A stretch of DNA of 33,876 nt from Pedosphaera sp. (GCA_022451065.1 JAKUOU010000037.1:1-33876); one strand, 5' to 3'; positions 8,040 through 16,503 are shown, numbered from the stretch's first letter. Numbers and translations: made by a program. Notes: a model not told the origin generated them from the letters alone.

Positions 8040-9129
8040 ATTTAGCCGAAAGCGTTCCAACTAAATTCATTAGCTGCTCACGACTGTGTTCGCTAGAGAA
8101 GGCGAAACGGAAGCAAACTTCCTCGGTGTCTGCGGGATAGCGAATACACGAAGGATAAATACCGTTGGCCAAAAGCCGGCGGCGCAGCGCCATGGCGGCT
8201 TTTTTAGCGGGGCATTCGAGACTGATCACTGGAAATAGTGAGTTGTCGACAGGCAGCCCAGCAGCGAGCAACTTGTCTTTCACAAACACGGTGTTTCGAC
8301 GCAGCTGCTTTGCCAAAGCAGGGCGCTTGCGTAGCAGTTGGAACGATGCCTGCGTGGCCCTGGCCAACCCGACCGGCAGCGAACTGCTGCCGGTGATAAC
8401 GTGGTTGCCGTTGAGCAACGAACCCCGCATCCAGCGCGCCCCAAGGATCGCGCCTCCAAAACTTCCGAACGCTTTGCTGAAGGTAATAGACTGGATCACA
8501 CGCCGCCCGCTCAAGCCACAGTGCTCAACAGTGCCGCGCAGCCGATCGCCCAGCACGCCCGCGCCATGGGCGTCGTCGATCCACAGTGTGGCCAAGCGCG
8601 GCAACTGCTTGGCCAAGTCGCCCATCGGCGCGATTCGACCGGTCACACCGAAGACGCCGTCGGTCATCAACAACACCCGCTTGGCCTCTCGGCGGCGGCT
8701 CAACCGCCTAGCCAAATCGTCGGTATTACAATGGCTGTAACGCATCACCGGGCATCCAAGGAATTGTGCGGCATCGCGCAGGCTCATGTGCGCTTTCTCG
8801 TCGATAAACACTGCTTCAAACCGGCCGTTGGCCGCTTGGGCAAGCGCAATGTTGGCAAGGTAGCCGTCGCCTATGACGGTGGCGGTTTCGCAGCCAAAAA
8901 ACTTCACCAGCGACGCTTCGAGTTCGTCGTGCGCGGGATGGTTGCCTGTGGTCATCCGCGACGCGCCAGTGCCGAGCCCATCATGGGCGGCAGCCTGCGC
9001 GTGGGCCTTGAGCAGCTTGGGATGACGCGAGAGACGATAGTAGTCGCATCCGCCAAAGTAGATCAGCCGTTTCCCACGATAACACACGTGAGTGGCATCG
9101 TCCGGCTGGATGGCTGTGGGCAAACTCAC
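8038..9129 (-). CDS. PLP-dependent alpha-oxoamine synthase, 8-amino-7-oxononanoate synthase-like
   Basis: 363 residues starting at a GTG (9127-9129) that overlaps the TGA of the upstream TPR gene (GTGA). The fold-type I features of the alpha-oxoamine synthase family are present: GLGTGASRMTTGNHPAHDELE near the N-terminus, D185-DAHGAGVLG binding the cofactor, and the Schiff-base lysine K219 in SITFSKAFGSFGG. Relatives are BioF (biotin synthesis), 2-amino-3-ketobutyrate CoA ligase and serine palmitoyltransferase. The protein is 20-30 residues shorter than typical BioF and no other biotin gene is in the window, so the specific reaction is left open. BioF is the best guess. It is apparently co-transcribed with the TPR gene. 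Confidence 0.85.
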   Translation of the reverse strand: MSLPTAIQPDDATHVCYRGKRLIYFGGCDYYRLSRHPKLLKAHAQAAAHDGLGTGASRMTTGNHPAHDELEASLVKFFGCETATVIGDGYLANIALAQAANGRFEAVFIDEKAHMSLRDAAQFLGCPVMRYSHCNTDDLARRLSRRREAKRVLLMTDGVFGVTGRIAPMGDLAKQLPRLATLWIDDAHGAGVLGDRLRGTVEHCGLSGRRVIQSITFSKAFGSFGGAILGARWMRGSLLNGNHVITGSSSLPVGLARATQASFQLLRKRPALAKQLRRNTVFVKDKLLAAGLPVDNSLFPVISLECPAKKAAMALRRRLLANGIYPSCIRYPADTEEVCFRFAFSSEHSREQLMNLVGTLSAK

Positions 9130-10037
9130 GGCTTGGCCGGCGGCGGATCAAGTTTCTGCAAAATGCTCGCCTTGAGTTCGGCGAACTGTGTTTCATTCAC
9201 CTTAGCGAGCCACTCACGCGCAACGTCCGCCTCTCCAAGTTGCGCGTGGATACGGGCGAGGTGAATCATCACGCCCTCCTTCGCTACCGGCGACGGCGCA
9301 AGCGCGAGGGCGTCACTCCACGCGGCGATGGCGGCCTTAGCCTGGAAGGGTTGCGTGCCCAGTTGCGCCATGGCGGCGTCGGTGGCGAGAGTGAAGTTTT
9401 TCGGATCGAGCGCACGGGCTTTTTTGAAAAGCTCGAGTGACTTGGGCACAACTTGGCTGCGATCGATGAGATAGTGGCGCGCGGCCTCGTCCGGGTAGGA
9501 GAAGATCAGTGTGGCGAGGTTGCGATGATACAGGGCCTCCCTTGGCGCAAGTTCGCCGGCCCTAGCGAAGTGTCGGAATGCCTCGGTGATCCTGCCCTGC
9601 TTGCCGTACGCCTTGCCGAGGTTGTTCCATGCGACCGGGTTTGTCGGCGCGAGTTCGAGCGCCTTTTTCCACTGCGCCATCGCCTTGTCGATCTCGTTGA
9701 TGTCGCTGAAAAAACTGCCGTACGCCAGCCGCGCACGAACATGGCCAGAGTGCCGGTTGAGAAATCCCTCGTACGCCTCACCGACCTCGCCAAGCCGTTG
9801 GCGCACCTGCAAGTCGAGCGACGTCGGATCGATGCCGACCTGTTTCGCGGCCAGCTTCGCATTGTTTCGAATCCATTCGTCGACTTCATCGTGAACCTTG
9901 TCATCCAGCTCGAGCAGTTGGCGGAACTCGCGCTCGATCACCGCATCGGACGCGTCCGCCTGCTTGACCTCCTGAGGCGTCGCTTGGCCTGGCACGATCA
10001 GCAGCGCTGCAAAAAAAATGTTCCGGATAGATAACAC
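9126..10037 (-). CDS. Exported TPR-repeat protein
   Basis: I start the gene at the GTG at 10037, giving about 303 residues that begin with a good signal peptide (LSIRNIFFAALLIVPGQA). The open frame extends ten codons further to a TTG at 10067, but that lies inside the heptad-repeat element and is less likely. After an acidic helical region (~25-80) come TPR-like helices, clearest in AMAQWKKALELAPTNPVAWNNLGKAYGKQGRITEAFRHFARAGELAP (about residues 118-164). Further degenerate repeats continue to the C-terminus. TPR domains mediate protein-protein contacts, and no enzymatic motif is seen. The gene is translationally coupled to the bioF-like gene downstream and is divergent from folC. Its partner is unknown. 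Confidence 0.75.
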   Translation of the reverse strand: MLSIRNIFFAALLIVPGQATPQEVKQADASDAVIEREFRQLLELDDKVHDEVDEWIRNNAKLAAKQVGIDPTSLDLQVRQRLGEVGEAYEGFLNRHSGHVRARLAYGSFFSDINEIDKAMAQWKKALELAPTNPVAWNNLGKAYGKQGRITEAFRHFARAGELAPREALYHRNLATLIFSYPDEAARHYLIDRSQVVPKSLELFKKARALDPKNFTLATDAAMAQLGTQPFQAKAAIAAWSDALALAPSPVAKEGVMIHLARIHAQLGEADVAREWLAKVNETQFAELKASILQKLDPPPAKP

Positions 10038-10060
10038 CGGCGGGAACCGTTTCGTGGATG

Positions 10061-10125
10061 GTTTCAAGTTTCAAGTTTTCAGTTTCGAGTAATGCGCTTG
10101 AAACTGTGAACTCCAAACTCAAAGC
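10061..10125. repeat. Inverted array of 7-bp units (GTTTCAA-type) between divergent genes
   Basis: Read from 10061, four consecutive heptads are GTTTCAA, GTTTCAA, GTTTTCA and GTTTCGA (10061-10088). A 9-bp spacer follows, then four heptads in the opposite sense: TTGAAAC, TGTGAAC, TCCAAAC and TCAAAGC (10098-10125). The right half reverse-complemented gives GCTTTGA, GTTTGGA, GTTCACA and GTTTCAA, so both arms share the same 7-bp period and about 20 of 28 positions can pair. It occupies the gap between the TPR gene and folC. Spurious N-terminal extensions of both ORFs are translations of this element. Confidence 0.7.
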
Positions 10126-10138
10126 TCTCTCCTGCATC

Positions 10139-11425
10139 GTGACTTATCCCGAGGCCATCCAACATCTGCTCGAGCTGAACCTGTTCGGCACGAAACTGGG
10201 GCTGGACAACCCGCGACGCCTCGCCGCAACGGCTGGTTCACCGCACGAGCATCTGCGCTTCATCCATGTCGCCGGCACTAACGGCAAGGGCTCAGTCTGC
10301 GCGATGCTTGAGTCGATTTACCGCGAGGCTGGCCTGCGCACAGGCCTTTTCACCTCGCCACACCTGGTATCGTTCCGCGAACGCATTCAGGTAAACCGCG
10401 AGTTGATCCCTGAGGAAACCGTCGCCAGCCTGACTACACAGATTCGCGACTTCGCGGCGAAATTTCCCGAAGGCCAATCGCCGACGTTTTTTGAGGTGTT
10501 GGTGGTGATGGCGCTGTGCCATTTTGCCGAGCAGGCGTGCGACATCGTACTTTGGGAAACCGGCATGGGCGGCCGGCTCGACGCGACGAACATCGTCACA
10601 CCGTTGGCCGGCGTGATCACTAACATCGGACTCGACCACACGCGCTGGCTCGGCAAAACCCACGCGGCAATCGCAGCCGAGAAGGCAGGCATCATCAAGC
10701 CCCACATCCCGGTGCTGACAACGGCCGAGCAACCGGAGGTCTTGGCAGTGATCCGCACCGAGGCGGTGAAGCATAATGCGCAACTGATCGAACTTGCCAA
10801 AACAGAAGAAATCGCCGAGCTACCGCTGAATGGGCGGCATCAGCAAACCAACGCGAGCCTGGCCAGGGCGGTGGTGGAGCGGTTGCAGGCCGAATTGCCG
10901 GTCGTGCCCGGAGTGATTCGTAACGGCCTCGCCAAGGTGAACTGGCCAGGGCGGCTGCAGGCTGTCCGGCGCGGCGAACAAACGATGATACTTGACGGCG
11001 CGCACAATGCCGAGGGCGCAGAGATGCTGCGGCGAGCGTTGGCTGACGAGTTCGCCGCCGAGTCGCCGGTATTCATCCTCGGCATGGTGGACGAGAAGGA
11101 TGGGGCGGGGTTTTGCGCCGAGCTGGCGCCTTTGGCCAAGCGCGTGGTGTTGTCACCGGTTAGCAGTGTCCGCTCGGCCAAGCCGGAGGGATTTTTGGCG
11201 GTGTGCCAAGCCGCCAACCCGGCGGCGGTGGTCGAGGCCACCGAGTCACTTGGCCAAGCGATGGAACTGTGTGCAGCCGAGCCGTTTGTAGTAGTCACCG
11301 GATCGTTCTACCTCGTGGGCGAGGCGATGGAACGGCTCGGGGTGGCAACGGCAACGGCCGGGACCGAGCGACTACTCAATGACTGGGGCGCGCCGGAGCG
11401 CGGGGCTCAGACCGCCGGAGCGTGA
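10139..11425 (+). CDS. folC: Bifunctional folylpolyglutamate synthase / dihydrofolate synthase
   Basis: 428 residues from the GTG at 10139. The frame is open back to an ATG at 10058, but those 27 codons are the heptad repeat, while VTYPEAIQHLLELNLFGTKLGL matches the usual FolC N-terminus. FolC adds glutamate to dihydropteroate and to reduced folates in the cytoplasm, using ATP. The Mur-ligase-family P-loop is AGTNGKGS (45-52). The family signature follows as GMGGRLDATNIV, then TNIGLDHTRWLG and AAEKAGIIK. The C-terminal domain contains ILDGAHNAEGA and ends with the FVVVTGSFYLVGEAM segment typical of the family. No clear SD precedes the start. The tRNA-Glu gene follows after ~57 bp. Confidence 0.93.
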   Translation: MTYPEAIQHLLELNLFGTKLGLDNPRRLAATAGSPHEHLRFIHVAGTNGKGSVCAMLESIYREAGLRTGLFTSPHLVSFRERIQVNRELIPEETVASLTTQIRDFAAKFPEGQSPTFFEVLVVMALCHFAEQACDIVLWETGMGGRLDATNIVTPLAGVITNIGLDHTRWLGKTHAAIAAEKAGIIKPHIPVLTTAEQPEVLAVIRTEAVKHNAQLIELAKTEEIAELPLNGRHQQTNASLARAVVERLQAELPVVPGVIRNGLAKVNWPGRLQAVRRGEQTMILDGAHNAEGAEMLRRALADEFAAESPVFILGMVDEKDGAGFCAELAPLAKRVVLSPVSSVRSAKPEGFLAVCQAANPAAVVEATESLGQAMELCAAEPFVVVTGSFYLVGEAMERLGVATATAGTERLLNDWGAPERGAQTAGA

Positions 11426-11482
11426 CCTGTTTCGGATTGACTTGGCGGGGCGAAGTTCGGCATAAATCGTTGGCCACGGCGA

Positions 11483-11557
11483 GGCGCGTTGGTCTATCGG
11501 TTAGGACGCCGCCCTCTCAAGGCGGAAAGACGAGTTCAATTCTCGTACGCGCTACCA
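11483..11557 (+). tRNA. tRNA-Glu (anticodon CTC)
   Basis: A complete cloverleaf can be drawn by hand. The acceptor GGCGCGT pairs with ACGCGCT (first pair G-U), with discriminator A and an encoded CCA at 11555-11557. The D stem is GTCT/GGAC with U11-A24 and U13-G22, which are glutamate identity elements. The anticodon stem CCGCC/GGCGG closes the loop CTCTCAA with anticodon CTC at 11516-11518 (codon GAG). The T arm is ACGAG-TTCAATT-CTCGT and the variable loop is short (AAAG). Direct repeats that would mark an integration site were not seen next to it. Confidence 0.95.
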
Positions 11558-11585
11558 TCTCGCTGACTCTGCGGCCGGCAAACCA

Positions 11586-11954
11586 ATGACTCCCTTTCAA
11601 ATCATTTTCACTCCCACCGCCGCCGCGGAGTTGGGTACACTGCCCAAGGAGCTGCAGTTGGAGATTCTGGGGGACTTTCGCGGCCTACCAAACGATGTTC
11701 GCAGCGATGAGATGGACAACTTCGGTCGGCTTAATCGCGACGGGCGGCACTTGTTCCGTTTCCGGCTCGGCAACTACCGGGTGTACTTTGAGCGGCACGA
11801 CCTGGGAGTGCTGATTCACCGCATCCTTCACGCGAAAAAACAGCTTAGGGATTTTCTTTACCGCAACAAACTGCCAGGCGGAGAGGACCGTATCCTGGAA
11901 GAGACACCGGAATTTTGGAAACTGATCGAGTCGGCCAAGTCGACCGCCTGCTAG
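11586..11954 (+). CDS. RelE/ParE-superfamily toxin-like protein, no antitoxin alongside
   Basis: 122 residues. The core reads FQIIFTPTAAAELGTLPKEL, then GRLNRDGRHLFRFRLGNYRVYFE, then LIHRILHAKKQLRDF. This is the order of the RelE/ParE fold: helix pair, strand with basic residues, R-x-x-G-x-Y-R-V strand and a C-terminal basic strand/helix. A C-terminal tail of ~20 residues extends beyond the usual 85-100 residues. Type II toxins of this fold cleave ribosome-bound mRNA or poison gyrase and normally sit beside a small antitoxin gene. None exists here: upstream is tRNA-Glu (28 bp) and downstream, one base away on the other strand, is an HNH gene. It may be a domesticated housekeeping homologue. 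Confidence 0.7.
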   Translation: MTPFQIIFTPTAAAELGTLPKELQLEILGDFRGLPNDVRSDEMDNFGRLNRDGRHLFRFRLGNYRVYFERHDLGVLIHRILHAKKQLRDFLYRNKLPGGEDRILEETPEFWKLIESAKSTAC

Positions 11955-11955
11955 G

Positions 11956-12609
11956 CTACTGAAGATCCTCGCCCAGTTCCACATTCCAGTAGGCCATGTC
12001 GAGAAAGTGCCGCCAGCTCTCGTGGTAGTGCATGCTGAAGCGCACCTGCATGAACGGATGCCAACGAGGTTTTCGAGGCTGCCGGATCAGGTGCATCCCG
12101 GCCTGCTCCGGCGTGCGGTTGGATTTGCGGGAATTGCACGGGACACAGGAGCAGACGATGTTTTCCCACGAGGTCGGGCCGTCCTGTTGCCGTGGCACGA
12201 CGTGATCCAGGTTCAGATCCCGCGTGTCATGTTTTTTGCCGCAGTATTGGCAGGTATTTTTGTCACGCTGGAAAATATTGTGCCGCGTGAACTTGACCTC
12301 CTTACGCGGCATGCGGTCGTACACCATTAGCAGGATAACACGCGGCAGGCGCAGCTTGATGCTCACGCCTTGGATGCTCTCGGGATCCGGTTCATCCTCG
12401 GAAAAATCGGCCCACTGGTGAAAACCGAACGTGTTGAAATCGCCGTCCTCGCTGTGCACGACCTGCGCGTTGCCCTCAAACAGCATCGTCAATGCCCTGC
12501 GGGCGGAACAGATGTTCACCGCCTGCCAAAGCCGGTTCAATACCAGAACCGGCTGATGTAACAGCGCTTCCATGGCCGGAATAAGTTGCCGGGAATCTAT
12601 CACGGCCAT
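11956..12609 (-). CDS. HNH endonuclease family protein
   Basis: 217 residues. The C-terminal half carries a complete zinc-finger HNH module: C120-QY-C123-G, the catalytic-type LNLDHVVPR (D135-H136), W148-EN150-IV, and C155-VP-C158-NSRK. The N-terminal half begins with the VLVLNRLWQAVNICSARRALTMLF segment seen in a widely conserved family of stand-alone bacterial HNH proteins. These are single-gene, non-mobile-element proteins in many phyla. Their DNA substrate and role are not established, and I would not call it a restriction enzyme. The ATG at 12609 lacks an SD. It converges on the RelE-like gene with a one-base gap. Confidence 0.85.
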   Translation of the reverse strand: MAVIDSRQLIPAMEALLHQPVLVLNRLWQAVNICSARRALTMLFEGNAQVVHSEDGDFNTFGFHQWADFSEDEPDPESIQGVSIKLRLPRVILLMVYDRMPRKEVKFTRHNIFQRDKNTCQYCGKKHDTRDLNLDHVVPRQQDGPTSWENIVCSCVPCNSRKSNRTPEQAGMHLIRQPRKPRWHPFMQVRFSMHYHESWRHFLDMAYWNVELGEDLQ

Positions 12610-12695
12610 TTCGATGAAGTCAAACGCCTGTGCAAAACGGCCAAATTATGCTTCAAACCAGCGTCTGCAGATGGTAGTTGGGCGGCTCTATCCAA

Positions 12696-14192
12696 ATGAA
12701 AATACCGACAACCCTCCTCGCCGCTTGTCTGCTCGCGCTTAGCCAGACGCCGGCCCAGGCGGCCAAGCGACCAAACATCCTGTTCATGATGTCCGACGAC
12801 CATGCCTCCGAGGCCATCAGCGCCTACGGCTCTTGGCTCAAGGATTACTGCCACACACCGACCCTCGACCGGCTCGCCGCTGAGGGCATGCGCTTCACCA
12901 ACGTCTGCTGTAACAACTCCATCTGCTCGCCCAGTCGCGCCAGCATCATCAGTGGCCAATACTCACACGTCACCGGCGCGCTCAATCTCGGCTGCAAACT
13001 CAAGCCCAACGCCCCGAGCTATATCCGTGAGCTGACCAAAAACGGCTACGAGACCTGCGTCGTCGGCAAATGGCACATGCAACAGTTCCCACGCGGCGCC
13101 GGCGACTACGCGGTCACCGTAGGCCAAGGCAGCTACTTTAACCCCACTCTGCACCGCCCCGATGGCAGTCGCGAAAAATACCAAGGCTACTATGCCGACC
13201 GCTACACCGATTGGGCACTTAAGTGGCTCAAGCAGCGCGACACCAAAAAACCGTTTTACCTGAGCCTGCACTTCAAGGGGCCGCACGAGTATTTCGAATA
13301 CCCCGAGCGCTGGGCCAAGCTTCATGAGGGCGTGAAAATCCCCGAGCCGCCCAGCCTGCACGAAGACATCACCAAGACCAGCCCGCTGCTCAAGGGCAAA
13401 CATTACTCCGTTATGTACGACGAGGAAGGACCGAAGAGCTTTTATCTCGTGTACGAAGACTTCATCGGCAAGCAAACCAACGACCCGGCCGAGCGCCGCT
13501 CGCTCGCCTACCAGCATCTCATCCACAAATACCTGCGCTGCGTCGCCGCGATTGACGACAACGTCAAGCGCGTGCTCGACCACCTGAAGGCCGAGGGCAC
13601 ACTCGACGACACGCTTATCATTTACACCAGCGACCAAGGCTACTGGCTTGGCCAGCACAACATGCACGACAAGCGGCTCATCCTCGAGGAGTCACTCAAG
13701 ATGCCGTTCATCGTGCGGTATCCAAAAGAGATCAAAGCCGGCAGCGTCAGCCCCAAGCTGGGCATGAACATCGACTTCGGCCCGACCATGCTCGACTTCG
13801 CCGGCGTGAGTATCCCGAGCGTGATGCAGGGAGTAAGCCTCCGGCCGCTGCTGCGAGGCATCGAACCGACCGACTGGCGGAATTCAATTTTTTACGCCTA
13901 CTACAATCGCTCCCCCAAGCACTGGGGCATCCGCACCGACCGATATAAATTGATCCGCTTCCCAGACACCGAGGCGGTCGAGTTTTACGACCTGCAGGAA
14001 GATCCCACCGAGATGTACAACCGCGCCGCCGAACCAGCCTACAAAAAGCAGATCGCCTCCACCCAAAAAAAACTGGATGCACTGATGACCAACACCGGCG
14101 TCACCCGCGAATTCCTCCTCAAAAAAATGGGCGACAACACTAAGCTCCCCCCGCGCCTTCACAAAAAACGCAATAAAAGAAAAGTGAAGTAA
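12696..14192 (+). CDS. Exported sulfatase (S1 family)
   Basis: 498 residues from the ATG at 12696, which gives a clean signal peptide (MKIPTTLLAACLLALSQTPAQA). A TTG six codons upstream is rejected. PNILFMMSDDH supplies the first metal-binding aspartates (D34, D35). SICSPSRASIISG contains C78 in the canonical C-x-P-S-R motif, which is oxidised to formylglycine. VVGKWHM and YTSDQGYWLGQH provide further active-site residues. It should hydrolyse sulfate esters on a polysaccharide in the periplasm or outside. The substrate cannot be predicted, although the overall look is of the glycosaminoglycan/algal polysaccharide S1 group. No formylglycine-generating or anSME maturase gene is in the window. 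The gene converges on the CE15-like esterase with a 21-bp gap. Confidence 0.93.
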   Translation: MKIPTTLLAACLLALSQTPAQAAKRPNILFMMSDDHASEAISAYGSWLKDYCHTPTLDRLAAEGMRFTNVCCNNSICSPSRASIISGQYSHVTGALNLGCKLKPNAPSYIRELTKNGYETCVVGKWHMQQFPRGAGDYAVTVGQGSYFNPTLHRPDGSREKYQGYYADRYTDWALKWLKQRDTKKPFYLSLHFKGPHEYFEYPERWAKLHEGVKIPEPPSLHEDITKTSPLLKGKHYSVMYDEEGPKSFYLVYEDFIGKQTNDPAERRSLAYQHLIHKYLRCVAAIDDNVKRVLDHLKAEGTLDDTLIIYTSDQGYWLGQHNMHDKRLILEESLKMPFIVRYPKEIKAGSVSPKLGMNIDFGPTMLDFAGVSIPSVMQGVSLRPLLRGIEPTDWRNSIFYAYYNRSPKHWGIRTDRYKLIRFPDTEAVEFYDLQEDPTEMYNRAAEPAYKKQIASTQKKLDALMTNTGVTREFLLKKMGDNTKLPPRLHKKRNKRKVK

Positions 14193-14213
14193 GTTAGGCA
14201 CCGGGCCAAATGT

Positions 14214-16421
14214 TTACTCCAGAGTCTTTGTCCAGTTGATGAATTGTTGATGCTGATCGGCTTGGAATCGGTTGGTATCGTCAGGGGCAAGCCAAACGAG
14301 TGAGCCTTTAGCAATACGCGGCTTGGCCGATCGGACCCGATCGATGACTTCCGATATCGCGTTGAAATCAGCAAAACGATCGTGCTCGGGTGTGACAACC
14401 AAACATGGTTTTGGAAGTACAAGACCAAGCACATCATCGTAGTCGAATGGTATCTCGCTCTCTCGTCCATCGAACAGACCAAGGAGCGGTTGCAACCCGT
14501 GTAGTTCCCAGAGGCGCCTGTTGCCGCCGGTCGCTCTGCCATTGACAGCATCCCGCAACGGAGTCCATCCACTGAAACAGGCCACGCCAGCGACGCGATC
14601 ATCGAGCGCACTGGCATACATCGCAGTCAGCGCGCCGCTTGAATACCCAAGCAGGAATACCCGCTTGATGTCGAACTCGGGAATCGCGCTTTTTGCTGAA
14701 CCTCTCCCCTCGACGGCGAAACTCACAGCAGCCCGAGCGTCCATCACCATCCGGCCAAGCTTCGACCAGCTCGGGTGGTTTTTGTAGAAGTCGCGACCCT
14801 CGACCAATCGTAGGCCAAAGCCACATTGATCGTAGGCGATGACGGCGAAACCGTTCTCGGCCAGACGATGATAAACCGTGGTTCCCTGCACGCCGTAACC
14901 CTCGTTGTAGCCACTGTGATAGGAGAGCGGATGCAGCCAGACGACCACCGGCGCGGGTGTGACCAGGCCGTCCTTAAAAAACAGGTTTCCCCGTACACCT
15001 TGGCCAAAGTGAATTGGTACCCGGCGTACGCCCTTGGGCGTCCAGCGGTCGTGCGTCATCAAACTCGACTCGGCATCAGTGAAAAATTCCGATTGGTCGA
15101 CCAGTGGCAAAGTCTTCGGTGCTTGGCCAAGCGACCATTTGACGCGTTCGATGGATGGAGCGTTCTTGGCGATGGCAAGACGGGCTGTATTTTGCTGGCT
15201 GCGCCACTGTTTCCAGTCGAAGTCGTGGATCAATTGCTCGGGAAATTCCACGTGCTTGGTTAAGCCGCGATCAAAAGCCAGGTCCATCCAATCGAGATTA
15301 CGCTGACGATCAGCTCGGCTGACCTGTTCCGGCGGCGGGCCTGATGAGTGGCCGCCGATGCGGTAATCAATCCGCAGGTTTTGCTCCGCGCCGAGGAGCC
15401 GATAAACAGAGCGGCCTTCGATGTAGGCCTTCTCGACGGCAAAGGTCGGCTCGGCGCCGTCGTTATGGGCGGTGTGAATGAGACAGTGGCGCGGTGCGAT
15501 CAGCCCATACCAGCCATGGGCGTCGATCGGCAGTTCATTCTCGCGACCAGTAAAGTTGCGGAGTGATGGAAGAAACCATTCACTTGGAAAATCGGATGGT
15601 GCCTCGGCGTAGGTATTGCGACTGGTAAATCGGTAGGGGCAGGACGCGGGTGAGCCCGGGCTGCGGGCGACGACGCAGCTAATGCGCTCATCGAAAGCGC
15701 CGGCAATCATCGCCTGTTTGCCGTAACGCGAAAACCCGATGATCGCGATTTTATCGGCATCGATTTCGGCGACAGATTGATCACCCAGAAGATAATCGAT
15801 GCAGCGACTGGCCAGCCAGCCCTTGGTGCTGATCTCCGTCCAGGTGGCCTTCGAGTATTCCTTGCGAACGGTCTGCCAGACGCTGTCGTAGCCCGGATAG
15901 TCAGCCTCTCGGTGGTGACTGTCCACGCCCGGGAACAGGCAGACAGCGTAGCCCCGCTTTAACGCATCTTCTGCCCAATAACGCTGATAAAACCGAGGCG
16001 CAGTCAGCAGCAACGGAAACCGGTCTTTGCCATCAGGCAACCAAAGTGCCATCTCGAAGTCGACACGATTCGGTGTGTCTAGCGTGACGCGAATTCGCCG
16101 CCGGATAGAACCGTCATCGTGCACTTTTTCGCTGATGACTTTGGCCCCTACAATCTTCGGTGTTTCGGCGGGAAAACTGCCAATGAAATATTTGATGAGC
16201 AACGAGCGGATTTCCTCACGCCGCTCTTCCCAATCATCGAGAGCTTCGACTTTTCGGCCATCGAGAAACTCAAGCAACGGCGGCAATTCGGCACGCGAGT
16301 ACGCTTGGCCAAACGCCGTGAACGAGATCAACAAAACGCCTGAAACTAATAGCCAAAGGCAAATGTGTCGCGTTGTTCTCAAGCCATATCTCTGAGTATA
16401 GTTATTACTTGTCAATACCAT
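14214..16421 (-). CDS. Secreted two-domain esterase: CE15-like domain plus second alpha/beta hydrolase domain
   Basis: From the ATG at 16421 the product is 735 residues. An AAGAGG ribosome binding site lies 7 bases upstream and a signal segment (ICLWLLVSGVLLISFTAFGQA) follows. The longer frame to 16562 adds 47 low-quality residues and would overlap the next gene. Domain 1 (~55-390) has GFSRYGKQAMIAGAFDERI, the serine (S231) motif G-x-S-R-x-G of CE15 glucuronoyl esterases, with VVARSPGSPA after it and a late histidine in GGHSSG (H358). Domain 2 (~470-735) has its own nucleophile elbow GYSSGA (S594), a VTPEHDRF acid loop and a candidate histidine near ADQHQQ. CE15 enzymes cleave ester bonds between glucuronic acid and lignin or other alcohols. 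The second activity is unknown. It lies among sulfatases, consistent with polysaccharide breakdown. Confidence 0.8.
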   Translation of the reverse strand: MVLTSNNYTQRYGLRTTRHICLWLLVSGVLLISFTAFGQAYSRAELPPLLEFLDGRKVEALDDWEERREEIRSLLIKYFIGSFPAETPKIVGAKVISEKVHDDGSIRRRIRVTLDTPNRVDFEMALWLPDGKDRFPLLLTAPRFYQRYWAEDALKRGYAVCLFPGVDSHHREADYPGYDSVWQTVRKEYSKATWTEISTKGWLASRCIDYLLGDQSVAEIDADKIAIIGFSRYGKQAMIAGAFDERISCVVARSPGSPASCPYRFTSRNTYAEAPSDFPSEWFLPSLRNFTGRENELPIDAHGWYGLIAPRHCLIHTAHNDGAEPTFAVEKAYIEGRSVYRLLGAEQNLRIDYRIGGHSSGPPPEQVSRADRQRNLDWMDLAFDRGLTKHVEFPEQLIHDFDWKQWRSQQNTARLAIAKNAPSIERVKWSLGQAPKTLPLVDQSEFFTDAESSLMTHDRWTPKGVRRVPIHFGQGVRGNLFFKDGLVTPAPVVVWLHPLSYHSGYNEGYGVQGTTVYHRLAENGFAVIAYDQCGFGLRLVEGRDFYKNHPSWSKLGRMVMDARAAVSFAVEGRGSAKSAIPEFDIKRVFLLGYSSGALTAMYASALDDRVAGVACFSGWTPLRDAVNGRATGGNRRLWELHGLQPLLGLFDGRESEIPFDYDDVLGLVLPKPCLVVTPEHDRFADFNAISEVIDRVRSAKPRIAKGSLVWLAPDDTNRFQADQHQQFINWTKTLE

Positions 16422-16503
16422 GAACCGACCTCTTATGGCCAAGCGCTGCATCAGCAGCAAATAAAAACGAGTACAGAACAATAAGGAAAAGAAATTACAT
16501 GAT

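Noticed and set aside
10058-10138. ATG start for folC at 10058
   Set aside because: The extra 27 codons translate the heptad-repeat array, while FolC similarity begins at the GTG at 10139.
11483-11557. tRNA-Glu as an attachment site of an integrated island
   Set aside because: No integrase gene, no repeated tRNA 3' end and no mobile genes downstream. The neighbours look like resident genes.
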